Shown here one piece after another: positions 38,907 through 52,297 of a stretch of 64,000 bases of DNA. Position 1 is the stretch's first letter. The number at the start of each line of letters is the position of its first letter. Origin of the DNA: Amoebidium appalachense (lineage: Eukaryota; Ichthyosporea); assembly GCA_963693365.1 (NCBI GenBank), contig CAVNZM010000001.1:4836001-4900000 (forward strand), written 5' to 3'. The notes under the pieces were generated by a model. It was not told the origin of the DNA. It made no database searches and saw only the letters and a list, made by a program, of their open reading frames with translations. The translations under genes were made by a program, and so were the position numbers.

Positions 38907-38999
38907 CTGAGAAGAGCGCCAGCCGTGACATAGGGGTGAGAAATCACCGTGTGCGTGTGCGCATGAGTGTGTGTGTGTGTCTTGTGTGTGTGTGTGTGA

Positions 39000-39000
39000 C

Positions 39001-39052
<52 letters not shown>

Positions 39053-39121
39053 CGCGCGCATGTGTGTGTGTGTGTGCGGTGCGTGTGTGTGTGTGCACTG
39101 TGTGGGGGGGGAGGGGGAAAA

Positions 39122-39152
<31 letters not shown>

Positions 39153-39509
39153 ATATGCATCATGATCAGTGGCAAAAAGGGAAGCGATTTCTCCACAAAA
39201 AGAAAAAAAAAAAAAAAAAGGGCAAGGAATATGACCTTCGGTGAGTGGAAAAGAGACTCAGGCTGGCCGTGATCCGTGACGAGCACGCGCGGGGGGGAGG
39301 GGGGGGGGGGGGGGTTGGGGGGGGGGAGGGAGGATGCGGGGGGACTCAGGGGGAACGGGGGGGAGGGGGGAGGGGAGGGAGGGGGGGGGAGGGGGGGGAT
39401 GGGGAGGGGGGAGGGGGGAGTCCCGGACCCCACCCACCTCAGGCTACCTTGGGAACTTTCTTAGGGCTCGCTGGCTGCGTGGTGACGGTGGTGGTCGTGC
39501 CTTGTGTTG

Positions 39510-39540
<31 letters not shown>

Positions 39541-39585
39541 GGGAGGGAGGGGGGGGGGAGGGGGGGGGGGGGGGGGGGGGGGGGG
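39000..39585 (+). repeat. (TG)n and G-rich blocks
   Basis: TG at about 39003-39045, G-runs at 39103-39152, a GA-broken G-rich stretch at 39289-39418, and TG plus G at 39508-39585. Confidence 0.9.
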
Positions 39586-40911
39586 ATATGGATCCCACGG
39601 GAATTGAGAGAGCCTCGAAGGCAAAAAGATCACTCAGAGGTGGTGAATCTCAAATCGTGTGGTCAAACGTTGGTGCGTGGACTCCTGTACCGTGAATCTC
39701 AAAGCTTTCACGGGGGTCTCAAGTAAAACTCTATGTCCGACACGTGTTTGATGAGCAATCCAAAACACTACTTTTGTGTCGCGATCATGGTACACGCACG
39801 ATCACAGGAATAGGATGTAGGAGCTTGTGGTGTGAGAATGCGTGTTTAGCCAATAAGAAATTATCTCGTACGTGATTGGCTAATATTCTTTTGGGGATAG
39901 AAATTAATAGACCGTTTGTGATTGGTTCAGTTACCCACCGGCGTAGCTGGGGTTACTACCCTGGGCAAAGTGTGTACATATAGTAAGGATTGTTATAGGT
40001 GTGTTAGTTTAGCTAATAGCATCGTAGCACCCTAGCTAGAGTACTGTCGGTGCTGGGTGGAAGACGGTAGTTCCCCAGGATGGCCCCCAGGGGTACCTCC
40101 GGGAACAAAACGGGATAAAATAAAAACAATGATTGGTTTAAAAGACATTCCAGAGTAGATCGGTCGACGGTATAAATTCGGCCTACAAACCGATCTACAA
40201 TGGAGCTCAGTTGGTTGTAGAGAGTTTTGTGCACGAGTACAAGTCGTACACACTGTGGAGCTCGGCTCTGCTGATCTGTGAGGACGTATTCGGTCGAGAC
40301 TCGAACCACTAGACTGACTACTTCCTCTGCTAGATAATAAGCTCGTTTCTATACACATCCTTTACGGCGCATTAATCAGTGTGCAAGAGAGTCCACTTTT
40401 CACCTGTCTCCGCCGTGCCGCCGTCAAACGACGTGAATAAGGGTCTCGAACTTCGCGGTGACTCTGGGAAACTTAACCTGATGTAAACTATTGCTTTTCC
40501 GAGTCGCAATAAAGCCCATGATTTAACTACTAGCCTGATATTTATGCCGTCATCTGATAACTTAGGAATGACATTGCAGTCTGGGTGGATGGTCTCCTCC
40601 CCCCGGGCCCATTCCCCCCCTCCCCCCTCTTTCCACCCCTCCCCCCAGGGGGGTGGAGACTCAGAAGTTCCCCGGCCCCCCTCAGTGCCCAGATGGGTCA
40701 CTGGGTGGATCCCACCCTCCCAACCCCTTTCCCCTGCCAGCGGAATGCATATGGTGGGTGGGTCTCCCTCGGCCCTCCCCCCTAATATCGAGTCCCCATT
40801 CCCCCTTCTACTTCACTGGCGGTGGCCCCTCCCAAATCAAGCTTCCCTCCTCCTAATTTAATTTGTACTGAGGTCAGTCATGGTCCAACTGTTACACGGC
40901 AACTGAGTCTT

Positions 40912-41236
40912 TTATGACGGCGGCCTGGTGCCCTCGGAGGGGGTAGGGGTGGGCATGTCGGACTCTGACTCACGTGCGGCCAAAGCGTCACTGTTGAACT
41001 TGCCAATCAGTACAAACTCATCTATTTCTGACTGAATCCGTCACGGTGACCCCAGGCCATACCAAATACTACTCGCCGACCGGGTGAATGCGCATGCAAT
41101 ACTATTGAACAGTCACACAAAAGACAATGTATGCATCTTCGGGAGGGACGGCCCTTCAACTCAGTAAAGTTACTGGTGTTTTTGATTTCGGGAGGGACGG
41201 CCCTTCAACTCAGTAAAGTTACTGGTGTTTTTGATT

Positions 41237-41267
<31 letters not shown>

Positions 41268-41469
41268 GGGGGGGGGGGAAGGGGGGGGGAGGGGGGGGAG
41301 GGGGGGGGGGGAGGGGGGGAAGGGGTGGGGGAAGAGGGGGATACAGCGGGGAGGGGAGGAAGGGGGAAGGGGGGAGGTCTGGAGTGGGGTCAGTTTACAT
41401 TGAAGTTCAGTACCAGTGACATGTCACTAATGATCAGGTGACTAATTCTTTCCGCCCGGGCCGAGAGGG

Positions 41470-41504
<35 letters not shown>

Positions 41505-41505
41505 A

Positions 41506-41564
<59 letters not shown>

Positions 41565-41677
41565 GGAATACCTTTTGAAGTGATCGGGACGGGGCCGGAC
41601 TCCAAGGAATCACAAACTTTGGTCTGACCACCGTCACGGTACTACTTGTCGGGCCGAAGGGGCCAGGGGCTGAATGA
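40912..41677 (-). CDS. Unrecognised protein, C-terminal two exons
   Basis: Exon 41677-41572 starts after CACACCCAG and encodes PGPFGPTSSTVTVVRPKF, then VIPWSPAPSRSLQK. Exon 41031-40912 starts after GGATTCAG and reads SEIDEFVLIGKFNSDALAA, then an acidic and Pro/Thr-rich tail ending GTRPPS and TAA (40914-40912). Both joins are in phase 0. The donor (GTATTCC) runs straight into a C-tract, as in the confirmed introns of this window. About 75 residues are visible. Upstream exons are not resolved, although coding-like frames occur at about 42.1-42.45 and 43.46-43.63 kb. No family recognised. A GTGAGT inside the last exon could be an alternative donor. Confidence 0.4.
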
Positions 41678-41718
41678 CTGGGTGTGTGTGTGTGTGTGTG
41701 TCGGAACTGTGTGCGTGT

Positions 41719-41758
<40 letters not shown>

Positions 41759-41849
41759 TTAGGAGAGGTGGGGGCGGGGAAGGGGTGGGGGGGGTGGGGG
41801 GGTCCAAAGCCCTTGCAGTTGGCTACGGAATCTCTCTCTCTCTCTCTCT

Positions 41850-41898
<49 letters not shown>

Positions 41899-41970
41899 AC
41901 ACCCCCCCCCCCCCCCCCCCCCCTCCCTCTCTCTCTCTCTCCCCCCCCCCCCCAAAAAAGAAAAAAAAAA
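41234..41970 (+). repeat. T-run/G-run, long G-runs, C-runs and A-run
   Basis: T18 then broken G-runs (41237-41385), G-runs 41472-41563 broken by one AA, TG plus G 41682-41757, then on the same strand C-runs, CA, C-run, CT and A-run at 41851-41970. Confidence 0.93.
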
Positions 41971-42964
41971 ACATTTGCGCGCGTGTGCCGCATTTTTCTC
42001 ACCGACACATTGAGCCGACACACACAAAAAAAAAGGGGGGGGGGGGAAGGAGGGGGGGGGGGGGGGGGGGGGGGAGAGGGGGAGAGGGGGAGGTTACTGA
42101 CGAAATCATGTGATCCCTGGGCCACTATAATTGTATGCAGCAAGGTGACTGTTTTCAAATTCATCGGACCGGGAAGCACCGTCCTAGGAAGTGACTGTAC
42201 CAGGCTAAAGGTTGGCATACATAGGATCCTCTGCTAATACCGTCGCGCACCAACTATGCAATTGTGGACACTTTTAGATCTTGTCAGTCTAACGGTTGAC
42301 CTTCGCTTATCCGATACAGCCCGGGCCATGCCCATGTCGGGTGCACCGTGAACAGAACCTAGCGTTGGGGCTGAAGTTCCCGGGACATCCAATGACTGGC
42401 AGGATGATAAAACTTTCAATTTTGGTTGAAATGTTTTATGGGCTGGCATAGAGGGGTGGGCGGGGAGAGAGGGGGGAGGGGGGAGAGAGGGAGGGAGGGA
42501 GGGAGGAATTCACCCAAGGATTCCATGCGCATCATGCTGCCAGAACAGCACCAGCCGCAAGTCCATAATCTCACTGCCCCCCCCCCCCCCCCCCCCCTCC
42601 CCCCCCCCCCCCCCCCCTTCCGCCCTGTCCTTCTTTTTTTCCTCCGGGCACACAGTAACTATGGTGGCCTACCGCTTGAAGTGGCCCGATGTAATACTAT
42701 GAATAATCAGAGTCTGACTGAAAGTATTGATTGTATCGCGGTCCTCATAGTCAAAGTCACATGTGATTGGCTCACTGAATCTGATTGGCTTACTAAATCT
42801 GAGGTGAAGATTACACAGGCTCGGCGGGGTTATGGTAGTACCACGCTTCCTTAGGGCTGAGGTGGGAGCCGAATAACCTCAAATATTGGTCAACTATTTC
42901 TACCATAACCGAAAGTAGTCAGCTAGGGGGGAAGGGACAGGGTCATAGGAGGAGTAGGAGGGGC

Positions 42965-43288
42965 CCCGTGAAGGACTTTGGGGGGGAAGGGGAGGGGGGG
43001 AGGGGGGGGGGGGGAGGGGGGAACAAGCCGGCTCAGCGGGCACGCCCTGGGGAGGGTGGGGGGGGGGGGGGGGGAGGGGGAGGGGGAGAGAGGGGGGAAG
43101 GGGGGGGGGAACCTAGGGTTTGAGCGTGTGGGGAGGGGGGAGGGGGTGGCGCATGGGTGGGTGGGGGTGGGGTGGAAGGTGGGGTGGGGGGTGGGGTGGG
43201 GGGGCTAACTAAGTCTGGGAGAAAGGGGAAGGTTGAGGGGCCACCCGGGGGAAAAGGAGGAAAGGGAGGAGGACCCGGGGGGGGAGGG

Positions 43289-43321
<33 letters not shown>
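42965..43321 (+). repeat. G-rich block
   Basis: G-runs broken by single A or T over about 350 bp. Long Gly/Pro frames here are repeat translations. Confidence 0.9.
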
Positions 43322-43322
<1 letters not shown>

Positions 43323-44807
43323 GTCGGTCATTTACAAAACCAACTTTCAGTGAGTCGGTCAAAGCATGGGAAAATTGGCGAGTCGTGAGGTGAAACCGTC
43401 ACTAATGATACTAGCGACCTGGTTTAGGTCAACCAGGCACGGTGAAAACGAATGGGTTAGCTACTCCGTGATATTATTACGCACATCATGTGCTGCCTCA
43501 CTCCCAGAACTTAACAGAGAGCCAAACACATACACAACCGCTGTAGTATATGGAACGTTTGTGATCTTGCGCGCCTTGAGAATCAGCTTGACCTTCAGCA
43601 AAATATCCAGGTACTCCAAAAGAGTCGGAGATAGAACTTGAAATCTTTAATCATGAGTCCTCTCAAATATCACGTGACAACTCAGTCGGATAATCAAGAG
43701 AAATGATTCGGTGACGCTTATTACTGCTGAGTGAAGGGGCCCACTAGGGCATACGGGGAGGGGAGGTTGAGGCTCTCAGGCCGTGTTGGTTGTTGCTGCT
43801 AGATTTTCTAATACCCAGTTTCAGATTTAATGTTTATTTTATAACATTTTTCCCGAAAGACTTCCGTTTTTCATTTTTATTTTATTTTTAAAGTTAATAT
43901 TATTATTATTTTGGGAATGGGGAAGGGGGGTAGTGAGTTAGTGAAGATAGAGGCGGCCTCCACTACTGTATGGCTGATCGAGGGGAGGGGGGGGGGGGGG
44001 GGGGGGGGAGGGGGGTGGTAAGGGGGAAAGGGGGGCGGGTTCTATATAGCATAGCTATTTACTATGGGTTCATATGTTTTTGTTCCACATGACACTAGGG
44101 TTTTACCTTTCCATGATTATGTTGGGACTGCTATATCGCGAGCCGTTGTAAAAAAAAGCGTATCCATAGATAAGCAAAACATCATTGTTAGGGGGGGGGG
44201 GGGGGAGGGGGGGGGGGAGGGGAGGGAGGGGGGGGGGGGGGGGTCACTTTATAATGAAAGGGTCCGTATACATACCTGCACCCGCCACATTCATCCGTTC
44301 TCCTTCTCTCTTCAATTATTGCCCCCCATTTTCGTTGTTGCACGTATTTTGAAGGCATTTTCCATTTCGGAACAGGTACACCCCAGCCCCAGCAATTTTA
44401 GCGCCTGCCCTCTCCTTCTGCCCCCTCACCTCCCCCAACTCCTTCCTCTCTCTCTCTCTCTCTCGCTCTCTCTCGTTCTCTCTCTCTCTCTCCCCCCCCC
44501 CCCCCCCCCCCTCCCACCCGCCCCCCCTTCCCTGCCCCCTTACGTTTGTACACACACCTTTCACAATCATCTAAAACATTTCGTGGGATCTGTCCACGCC
44601 AGAGGGAGGGGGGGGGGGGAGGGGGAGGGGGGGGGGGGGAGGATGAAACTAGTCACGGTTTTGAGTCCTCAAAGCCTAGGCTACATTATCTTTCTGTGTG
44701 CTCGTTTTTTTTTTTTAAATTATTTGGTAGCAGCACCTTCTGTCATCTTCCCGAATTTGTTTGCCCGTGTGTATGCTCGTGTTGGTTGTGTGCGCTCGTG
44801 TTGGTGC

Positions 44808-44819
44808 GTGTGTGTGTGT

Positions 44820-44884
<65 letters not shown>

Positions 44885-44900
44885 TGCCTGCGTGCGTGCC

Positions 44901-44940
<40 letters not shown>

Positions 44941-45022
44941 TGTGTGCGTGCGTGTGTGTGTGTGTGTGCGCGTGTGCGCGTGTGCGCGCGTGCGCGCGTG
45001 CGTGCGTGCGTGCGTGCGTGTT
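44808..45022 (+). repeat. (TG)n and (TGCG)n
   Basis: TG array then about 20 TGCG units, then TGCGCG alternation. Confidence 0.95.
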
Positions 45023-45539
45023 TGTGTTTTTTGTGCGTTGCCTTGCAAGGGAACGTTAACGGCATGCAACCTGAGTTGGAACGAGCCATGAACATCACAA
45101 AAAATCATAATACATGTATGTAACATAAAGTTTAGGTAAAATTACTGGTTTACAGTAGGGAAGATTGAAACGATGGGGTCAGGAGCCTTTTAAATTGAGA
45201 GGAAGGAAGAGGAAAAGGAGGAGGAGGGGATACACCACTGCCATGGTCAAAAAACCTTTCAGAGCTGCGGCCCAGGGAAGCGGGCAGGCGGGCCCAGAGG
45301 GGGAGGGGGGCGCCGAGGGTGGGTGGGGGGGGGGGGGGAGGGGGGGGGGAGGGGAGAAGATTTCTTCTTGACAAGCGTATGCACAATGCGATGGTGCTGC
45401 AATGAAGTTGAGAGGGACCCTGATGTCGTTTTGACACTCCCAAACAGTATTCGAGTATACATCCGGGCAGTGCTTAGAGAAAAGGGCTTCAGAAGGGGAT
45501 TGGGGTGGGGTGCGGCAGGGTCAGGGCTGTGCATGTGCA

Positions 45540-46165
<626 letters not shown>

Positions 46166-47520
46166 TGTGTGTCCACGTGCCTGTGGTTGTGTTAGTATGA
46201 GGCGGGCCCTGGGAGCGGGAGTATTACATAAAGTAGATATGCGGGCGAGGGAGGTGGAATTGCAAACCCGGGAGGGAGCTCGAGGTACTACACGTACAGC
46301 TGTTACTACACCAAGGACCCCCACATTTGAAAATTTTTGAGCCAATTGCAAGCCAGCAGACACCAGAGAATTAAATCAGCTTGCGCAGGCTGCAACCTGT
46401 ACAGAATTCAGCTGCGACTCGCACGGCTAACAGAAGAGAGCAGAAAAGAATATGCTACACATTTGGTTTGAAACACACTTCGTGAGGAGGCTCCCCTAGG
46501 CCTGATTGTCCTCCTGCTGCTGGACAGGGCCTCCTATGCCTCCTATTGATATCACTATGTGGGTACGCCCCTAGGCTCAACCTCTGAGCAAGACTAAGGA
46601 TATGGTGCCTGTGGGGCTCCTTAAGCCAGAATTGGAAGTGTTCGAGTGTCCCGACTGCGCAGGGAGGGCCACCCAACCATGGTCGTGACGGTTTGCAGTT
46701 GCCAGCCGCATTCTTGCATTGGATTCCTGCATTCCTAAGACATGTCCTGGCTCCCGATTGGATGAATATAATGAAAGTTACATGGTAACCATCTATTTGA
46801 ATCTATTCAAGATCCGGCAGCCAAGGTGCATGTGGGGAAACACGTGTATCGCCTACGCTGTACACGGGAACAGCTGGTTCCTAATATCGGCATAGCGTAA
46901 ACCCCCGTGATAGATGCATAATGTACACCCACGGCAAAGTGTTCACCTGTGTGCATGGAAGTGCACCTGTATGCAAGCAAGTGCACGGCCTACAACTTCG
47001 AATTCATCAACCTGGCCAGGTAACGCCATGGTTCACCGGTACCCGTGGCCTGCCCCTTTCCCAAGCGCAGGGAAGAACCATTTCTAGCTATGGCTTATGA
47101 ATTGGCCCACCAATTCCAGCACCAGTTGCGCTACCCATGCCACAATTCATGAGGAAAATTTTTAAGACAGTCGAAAGACCATGTACCGGTACCCATTTAC
47201 CCAGTATAATCTTGGATAGTGTACATGACTGTGGATATTTGTGCACAAGTGCATATGGTTTTGAGTTTATATTTGTGTGAAGGGGCCTGCCGTTCATATA
47301 TTTGTGTGAAGGGGCCTGCCGTTCACAATTTTTGAGCACTGGTGTGTTGCTTTACACCATATATATTTCTACGAAAGTCATCCTCAGTTACGAAAAAGAG
47401 AAAACTGTACATGCACAAGAAACTCTATATTTGAAGTGCGATATATTGCACTGGCTACCTATTTACACGCTAACAGAAACATTCATACCAATTCGAAAAG
47501 CCGTGCCCTTACGCGTTGAC

Positions 47521-48105
47521 CTACATAATAACTCGTAACACCTGGGGCCAGTGGCGAGTACCCTTTTCCTTTAACTTGGCAATCAACATCTCCTGCCTGA
47601 CATACTCCTTGGTCACCACCTGGTCCCTCACGGCCAGCTCCAGTGTCTGGGCTTTGACTATCATCTCGTAGACTTCTTCTGCAGTCAGCCCCGTGGCCTC
47701 GGCCATGTTCCAATCGTCCACCTGTTCTATGCGGTCACCAACCGACAGCCCCAGGTGCCAGGCACGCGAGTACTTCTTCATGCTGGAGATAAAAATGCTG
47801 TTTCTTATCTTGAACAGCTTCAGGCCCAGATCGCTCTTGGCAAACTTGCGCAGGACCAGCTCTCTCCGTGTGTGCTTGGCAGCCTCTGCTTGGAAGGCAG
47901 CCGAAAAGATGTCCGGGTTGGACTTGCGCCGGTCTGACGTGAAGGAGCTGAAGGAGGCCACACTCGGTGTGCTGTGGAGCGTGTAGTCAATCGACGGCTT
48001 CATAGGGGATATGGTCAAGGCGTGCGAGCAAACTCGCTGTGCCGCAACCTCTTGCTGCATTGTGTCACTGAAGCGGTCTAAAGACAAGGACAGGAAAGGG
48101 GACAT
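47521..48105 (-). CDS. PDZ-domain protein, single exon
   Basis: Probable scaffold/adaptor; a PDZ fold binds short C-terminal peptides of partner proteins. Uninterrupted frame of 194 aa from ATG 48105 to TAG 47523-47521. The N-terminal 80 residues are Ser/Thr-rich and uncharacterised. The PDZ core spans about 88-165: carboxylate-binding loop SDLGLKLF, strand SIFISSM, AWHLGLSVGDRIEQVDDWN (the LxxGDxI signature), helix LTAEEVYEMIVKAQ and strand LELAVRD. A charged tail KLKEKGTRHWPQ follows. It has no intron and no microsatellite, unlike its neighbours. An additional 5' exon, or a spliced end at CCAG/GTGTTA near 47540, cannot be excluded. No ortholog recognised. Confidence 0.75.
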   Translation of the reverse strand: MSPFLSLSLDRFSDTMQQEVAAQRVCSHALTISPMKPSIDYTLHSTPSVASFSSFTSDRRKSNPDIFSAAFQAEAAKHTRRELVLRKFAKSDLGLKLFKIRNSIFISSMKKYSRAWHLGLSVGDRIEQVDDWNMAEATGLTAEEVYEMIVKAQTLELAVRDQVVTKEYVRQEMLIAKLKEKGTRHWPQVLRVIM

Positions 48106-50896
48106 CGTCGGATCTTAGCTCCAAGTAGATCCCGAAGGGATGAATGATGGGGTTGTACGGTGCTTTGGTAATGTATGTATAAGTGTTGGCAGCTATCAAC
48201 GATATACGTACACACTATCGTAAAACAAGCTGAAAAGAACGCAGGGTCTTGCTGCTCTTCACGGATGAATGTAGAAGCATCATTTGAACCACTCTGTGAA
48301 GTGACGTGAGAGCAAGTAGGGCTGCAGGCTGCTTTTATAGCCGTACCAAATTCACTGATAAGGGTGTAGGCCTGTAGAGGGGAGTATGATGTTGCCGATC
48401 TCTGATTTGACTAAGATCATCGATTAACTTCACCGAATATCTTGACAAGATGTGCCCCTGATCAAACCTTTTGCCATCAGATCACGTGTGTAATTCGAGT
48501 ATTCAGGAAAGTTACAGCTCTATAATTTATACGAATTAGTTATTTATATTTTTTCTTCTTATTTTCAGAAATTTGACGTCACACACGCTAGTTTTGTTAG
48601 ATTTTTCCCGCTATCATCTTCGCACACTGGTGATAAGGACGAAACAGGTCGGGGATCGGAGGCCGGGTGACAATTATTCAAGTGGTTATGTCATCTTACA
48701 ATCTCCAATCAGCACCGGTGCAAAAGCCTGGAATTAATATTTCTTTTTATCTATTACACTTGCGAACACGGACAACGGCGTTACGATGTTGCATGTTCAG
48801 CCTATAACACCCTTTCTAATGGCAGTGATGGTTTTGTGAGGTAATGTAACTGCTGGCAGAATTTGCGAGGCTACAATATATTAGCTACAACTGCCATTAA
48901 CAATAAAGGTACATGAGCACTGCACCGTCGGGGGCTCGCGAGTGTGAGTGTGACTGACCGTGTCGACCAGCCGACCGCTCACGACCAACGGTGCTCGTGA
49001 TCAAATTAATTGCTTGGTGCCGGCAAGGGAATAACGTCGTCGTATACATAAAGCCTCTGGTATAATAAAAAGGAGTGTGTACAAGTTAGTCCCTGTATAT
49101 TCAATCAAGGCTTCACAGGAATACAGATACGATTGAGAAAATTTCCCATCTGATATACTTCGCACGATTCGGTGCATTGTTGTGGGATCCAATTAAAATT
49201 GTCCTCCAATCGAAATGCTCTAACTGATTGTTTATTTTTCCGTTCCGAATTCCGCCATCACGGAGACGACTTTGAGTGGATGAAAACGCGCCGTAATCAT
49301 GTATCAGCCATGCCGCTCCGGCTTACAACCAATACCAATATTGACCAATCAAATGATCGGCTATCGACAGAGAAGGTGATCAAAGTCTGACTCAAACCGT
49401 GAGCGAGTAGGATTCCGGAAATCCGGAACGACATGTCTCTGTCACTTTGTGAGCACCGTGGCAGAGTGACAGCTGCCCCATTTAGAGTTACTCTATATGT
49501 ATAGGTGAATATACAGCGCAGTGGTTAAGGAGCAGCATATTAGCATGGCCTGAGGCCTTGAGCTGTTAGCACTGAAAAATAAGTACCTACATACAGCGAA
49601 ATTTGAAACTTGGCGGACTGACCAATCCTCGATAAAAAAAAAAGAGAAATCGAACATGATTGGTCAAGCCCTCACCGCTCATGATCCCCCAATACTTACC
49701 ATTTTCTCCAAAAAATAAAGCTTTGCAAACCCCAGAAACCCTGTGACGGCAACAGCAGGCTTGATGAATTTTTTCTGTTTTTTTCAAAAAACAAAATATC
49801 CAGCTATTTTTATAACGCTTAAAGTTTTTTTGCATCAATTAGGATACTACTCTAGTTTGTAAAATCGAATATGAGTCGACTCAATAACTAACAAAGAGTA
49901 CTATTTTGGAGCCCCACAGCTTAGCCCTGAGTTTTGTGGGATCCTCGTGGGGCGTTTCACTGATACCATTTGCAGATATATGACATGTCACATGTGTGCT
50001 GTACCTTGGTACGACTTCGTAACTTGTGTGGACTTTGTAGACTGAGACCACGTGCACACGACTTCGTCAGCTTCTGAAACCAAACTGAAGAAAAATGCAA
50101 CAAGAGGGAACGGGTGCCCCACCGCCCACATACCATAAACCTGACGACCCTTTAATGAAACCCCGAGACTTCCCCAGGTTAGTAAAGTATAATAATTGCT
50201 AACGTGTTGGTGCCGAAGTCACCAGCTCGTCACGATTACGACACACCAAACCTCGGTGTGTCTTGGATGTTGAAGCAGTGTGTCACGGTACACCGACTAT
50301 GTTCTATGCATAAGGTGGCTGGACGCGTTGCTGGCGCGTACAGCTGAAGAATGCGTGTGTGCCTACGGGTTTGTATGTGTATGTGTGTTAGTCTGCGTGT
50401 GTGTTGTGGAGTCGACTTTTTAAGGGTATGTGTTGCCGCGTGCATGCCTGTGTATACGCGTGCACGCGTGGGTGCGTGTGTGCACGTGTGTATGAGCGTG
50501 TGTGCGCACGCCACGGTTTGTGTGCGTGTCTCTTGTGGTTGTTTATATATGTATGTCACAGGCCTATCCATGTTTTTTTTTTTGTGTGCGTCACAGTACC
50601 ATGTCTATGTGCACGTGTGTGTGCATGCCTGCGTGTGCGTATGTGTAATTATGATAACAATGTGGCGTTTTGCAAGCTTTTCCTGTGACGTGCCACCGTG
50701 GGCCGTCAACAGACTGCCCCGTCACTGGGCTAGAGTCTGGGCACAGCCGGTGTACGTTGGTTTGATTGCAACTCTGCTGCGTACATAGCTATTTCCTGGA
50801 GCTGGCAACAATCCACTGGCAGAGATCATTGTGAATCATTAGGATAGGTGTTGAAAAATATCTTCTTGGATAGGCCGCGTGTGTCGCCCATCCTGG
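48106..50896. other. Intergenic, upstream of the PDZ gene
   Basis: Nothing coding recognised. It is free of long homopolymers and microsatellites except scattered TG at 50.35-50.65 kb. The PDZ-gene promoter should lie at its left edge. Confidence 0.55.
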
Positions 50897-51354
50897 TCAC
50901 TCCGTTTTTCTTCTCAGCAAGAAGCTTTTGCCTGCACCGACTTTTTGCGGCATCACCCATGCTCTTGGAACTGCAAAAGCGACCGTTTAGAACAAGCCGC
51001 AGTGCTGGCGAGTCTCATCACGGCAGACCAAGATAATAACAGCTATTTTACCTACCCAGTAAGCCGGTGCTTCATTGCCAGGCATAGAGAGTCTTTGATG
51101 TGAATGTTTGAATGCCAGAGGCTCTTTCACAACATGTTCAAATAGAGGATATCTGGACCTGGTGCGTTCTTGGGATTGGTACATTAGCTGAGTTACCCTA
51201 ACTGGAAGCTTTTTCGCCGATCGCAACACGGCTGCGGTGTAGCTGCCGAGTCCCAAGAACGTGCCAGACATCCTCCTTAATTTATTGCGCATCAGATCAG
51301 CCGGATGATACGAAGTTCTGTTGTACATTTTTATCCAAAAGTCGCAAGAATCAC
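50897..51354 (-). CDS. Unrecognised coding-like exons
   Basis: Exon 51354-51052 follows a CGTCCAG acceptor and stays open for 100 codons (GDSCDFWIKMYNRTSYHPAD, then LMRNKLRRMSGTFLGLGSY, then LRSAKKLPVRVTQLMYQSQ). It ends APAYWV at a GTAAAAT donor. Exon 50970-50897 follows TTTTGCAG and, in matching phase, encodes VPRAWVMPQKVGAGKSFLL, then RRKTE and TGA. The composition is basic and protein-like. Without splicing, the first frame would run on to a stop at 50987. I do not recognise the family. Upstream exons or a start (internal ATG 51328) are unresolved. Confidence 0.35.
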
Positions 51355-51499
51355 CTGGACGAAAATGTCAACGAACCGGTTCCAGATATATTGGTGAGAG
51401 TATTCTTTGTACGTTACGGGTTAAAGGGCAACTTGCAACAAAAACTCATACACACAACTGACACACAAACACAAACACACGCACAAGCACACATGTACA

Positions 51500-51960
51500 G
51501 TGGCATCCGCCGAGCACACTCACGTCACCGGCTGTCTTGCGCCGGCCGGACCTGCTGGCCTCCCGCCGGGGCCCCCGGCCTGCCACCTACTGAGATGGCT
51601 CCTTATTTTTCCTTACACATTCAGCGAACACTGGACTCTATCGAACCGTCGAGGCGCCGCGACAGAAGCATGCACGCGGTCGCGAGAGTGTAAGGAAAAA
51701 TCGGAGCGAACGTAAAGTTCATCGCAGCGCGTGCACACCTTCAGTACGTGTGAGGCCCCCGGCCGCCGTCTCCCCCGGCCGGCACCACTGTAGACACACG
51801 TTGGCCTTGGGGTGACACGACCGGTCCCGCCCTCGGCTCCGGCGCCGGCGCACAGGCAGCGGCCCCCCCGCCGCCCGGGCCCCCCCGTCCGGCGATTGGC
51901 TGGAATCGCACCAGTCTGGCTCACGGTTGTGAACTTGTGTAGCCGGGAGGGAACTGTGCG
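51500..51960. other. GC- and CpG-rich island
   Basis: Markedly GC-rich, with many CG dinucleotides and low repeat content. It could be a promoter or first-exon region for the minus-strand candidate at 51.0-51.35 kb. An open minus-strand frame with CTRCDELY runs through it, but I see no domain. Confidence 0.4.
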
Positions 51961-52205
51961 AGGGTGCTGTGTGAGGTTTGAACAGTAGGACCCAAACCAG
52001 GACTCAGTCTGCGGGATCCAAACCAGGACATGCACCCACTTAGACGTCACAGGCACCTGAAGACGCACACACCCACAGTCAAGGCAGCAGGAACCTCGGT
52101 GAGGGAGTATTCACAATCTATACAGGGCGGCTGTCACATTATCGAGCTTGCTGCACACGAGAAGGGACCCTAAAGGATAGGTTGGTATATGTTTAGGGCC
52201 TTGTT

Positions 52206-52266
52206 TGTGTGTGTGCTTGTGTGTGTGTTTGTGTGTGTTCGTGTGTGTGTGTGTGTGTGTGTGGTG

Positions 52267-52297
<31 letters not shown>

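Noticed and set aside
40290-40330. B-box-like GGTTCGAGTCTCGACC on the minus strand
   Set aside because: No matching A-box or acceptor stem; at most a degraded tRNA-derived element.
43460-43640. Minus-strand frame reading SPTLLEYLDILLKVKLILK
   Set aside because: Helical and protein-like, but the donor is poor and I could not link it in phase to neighbouring exons.
51613-52068. GC-rich minus-strand frame with CTRCDELY, a possible zinc finger
   Set aside because: Only one Cys pair, biased composition, and no phase-compatible link to the exon at 51354.
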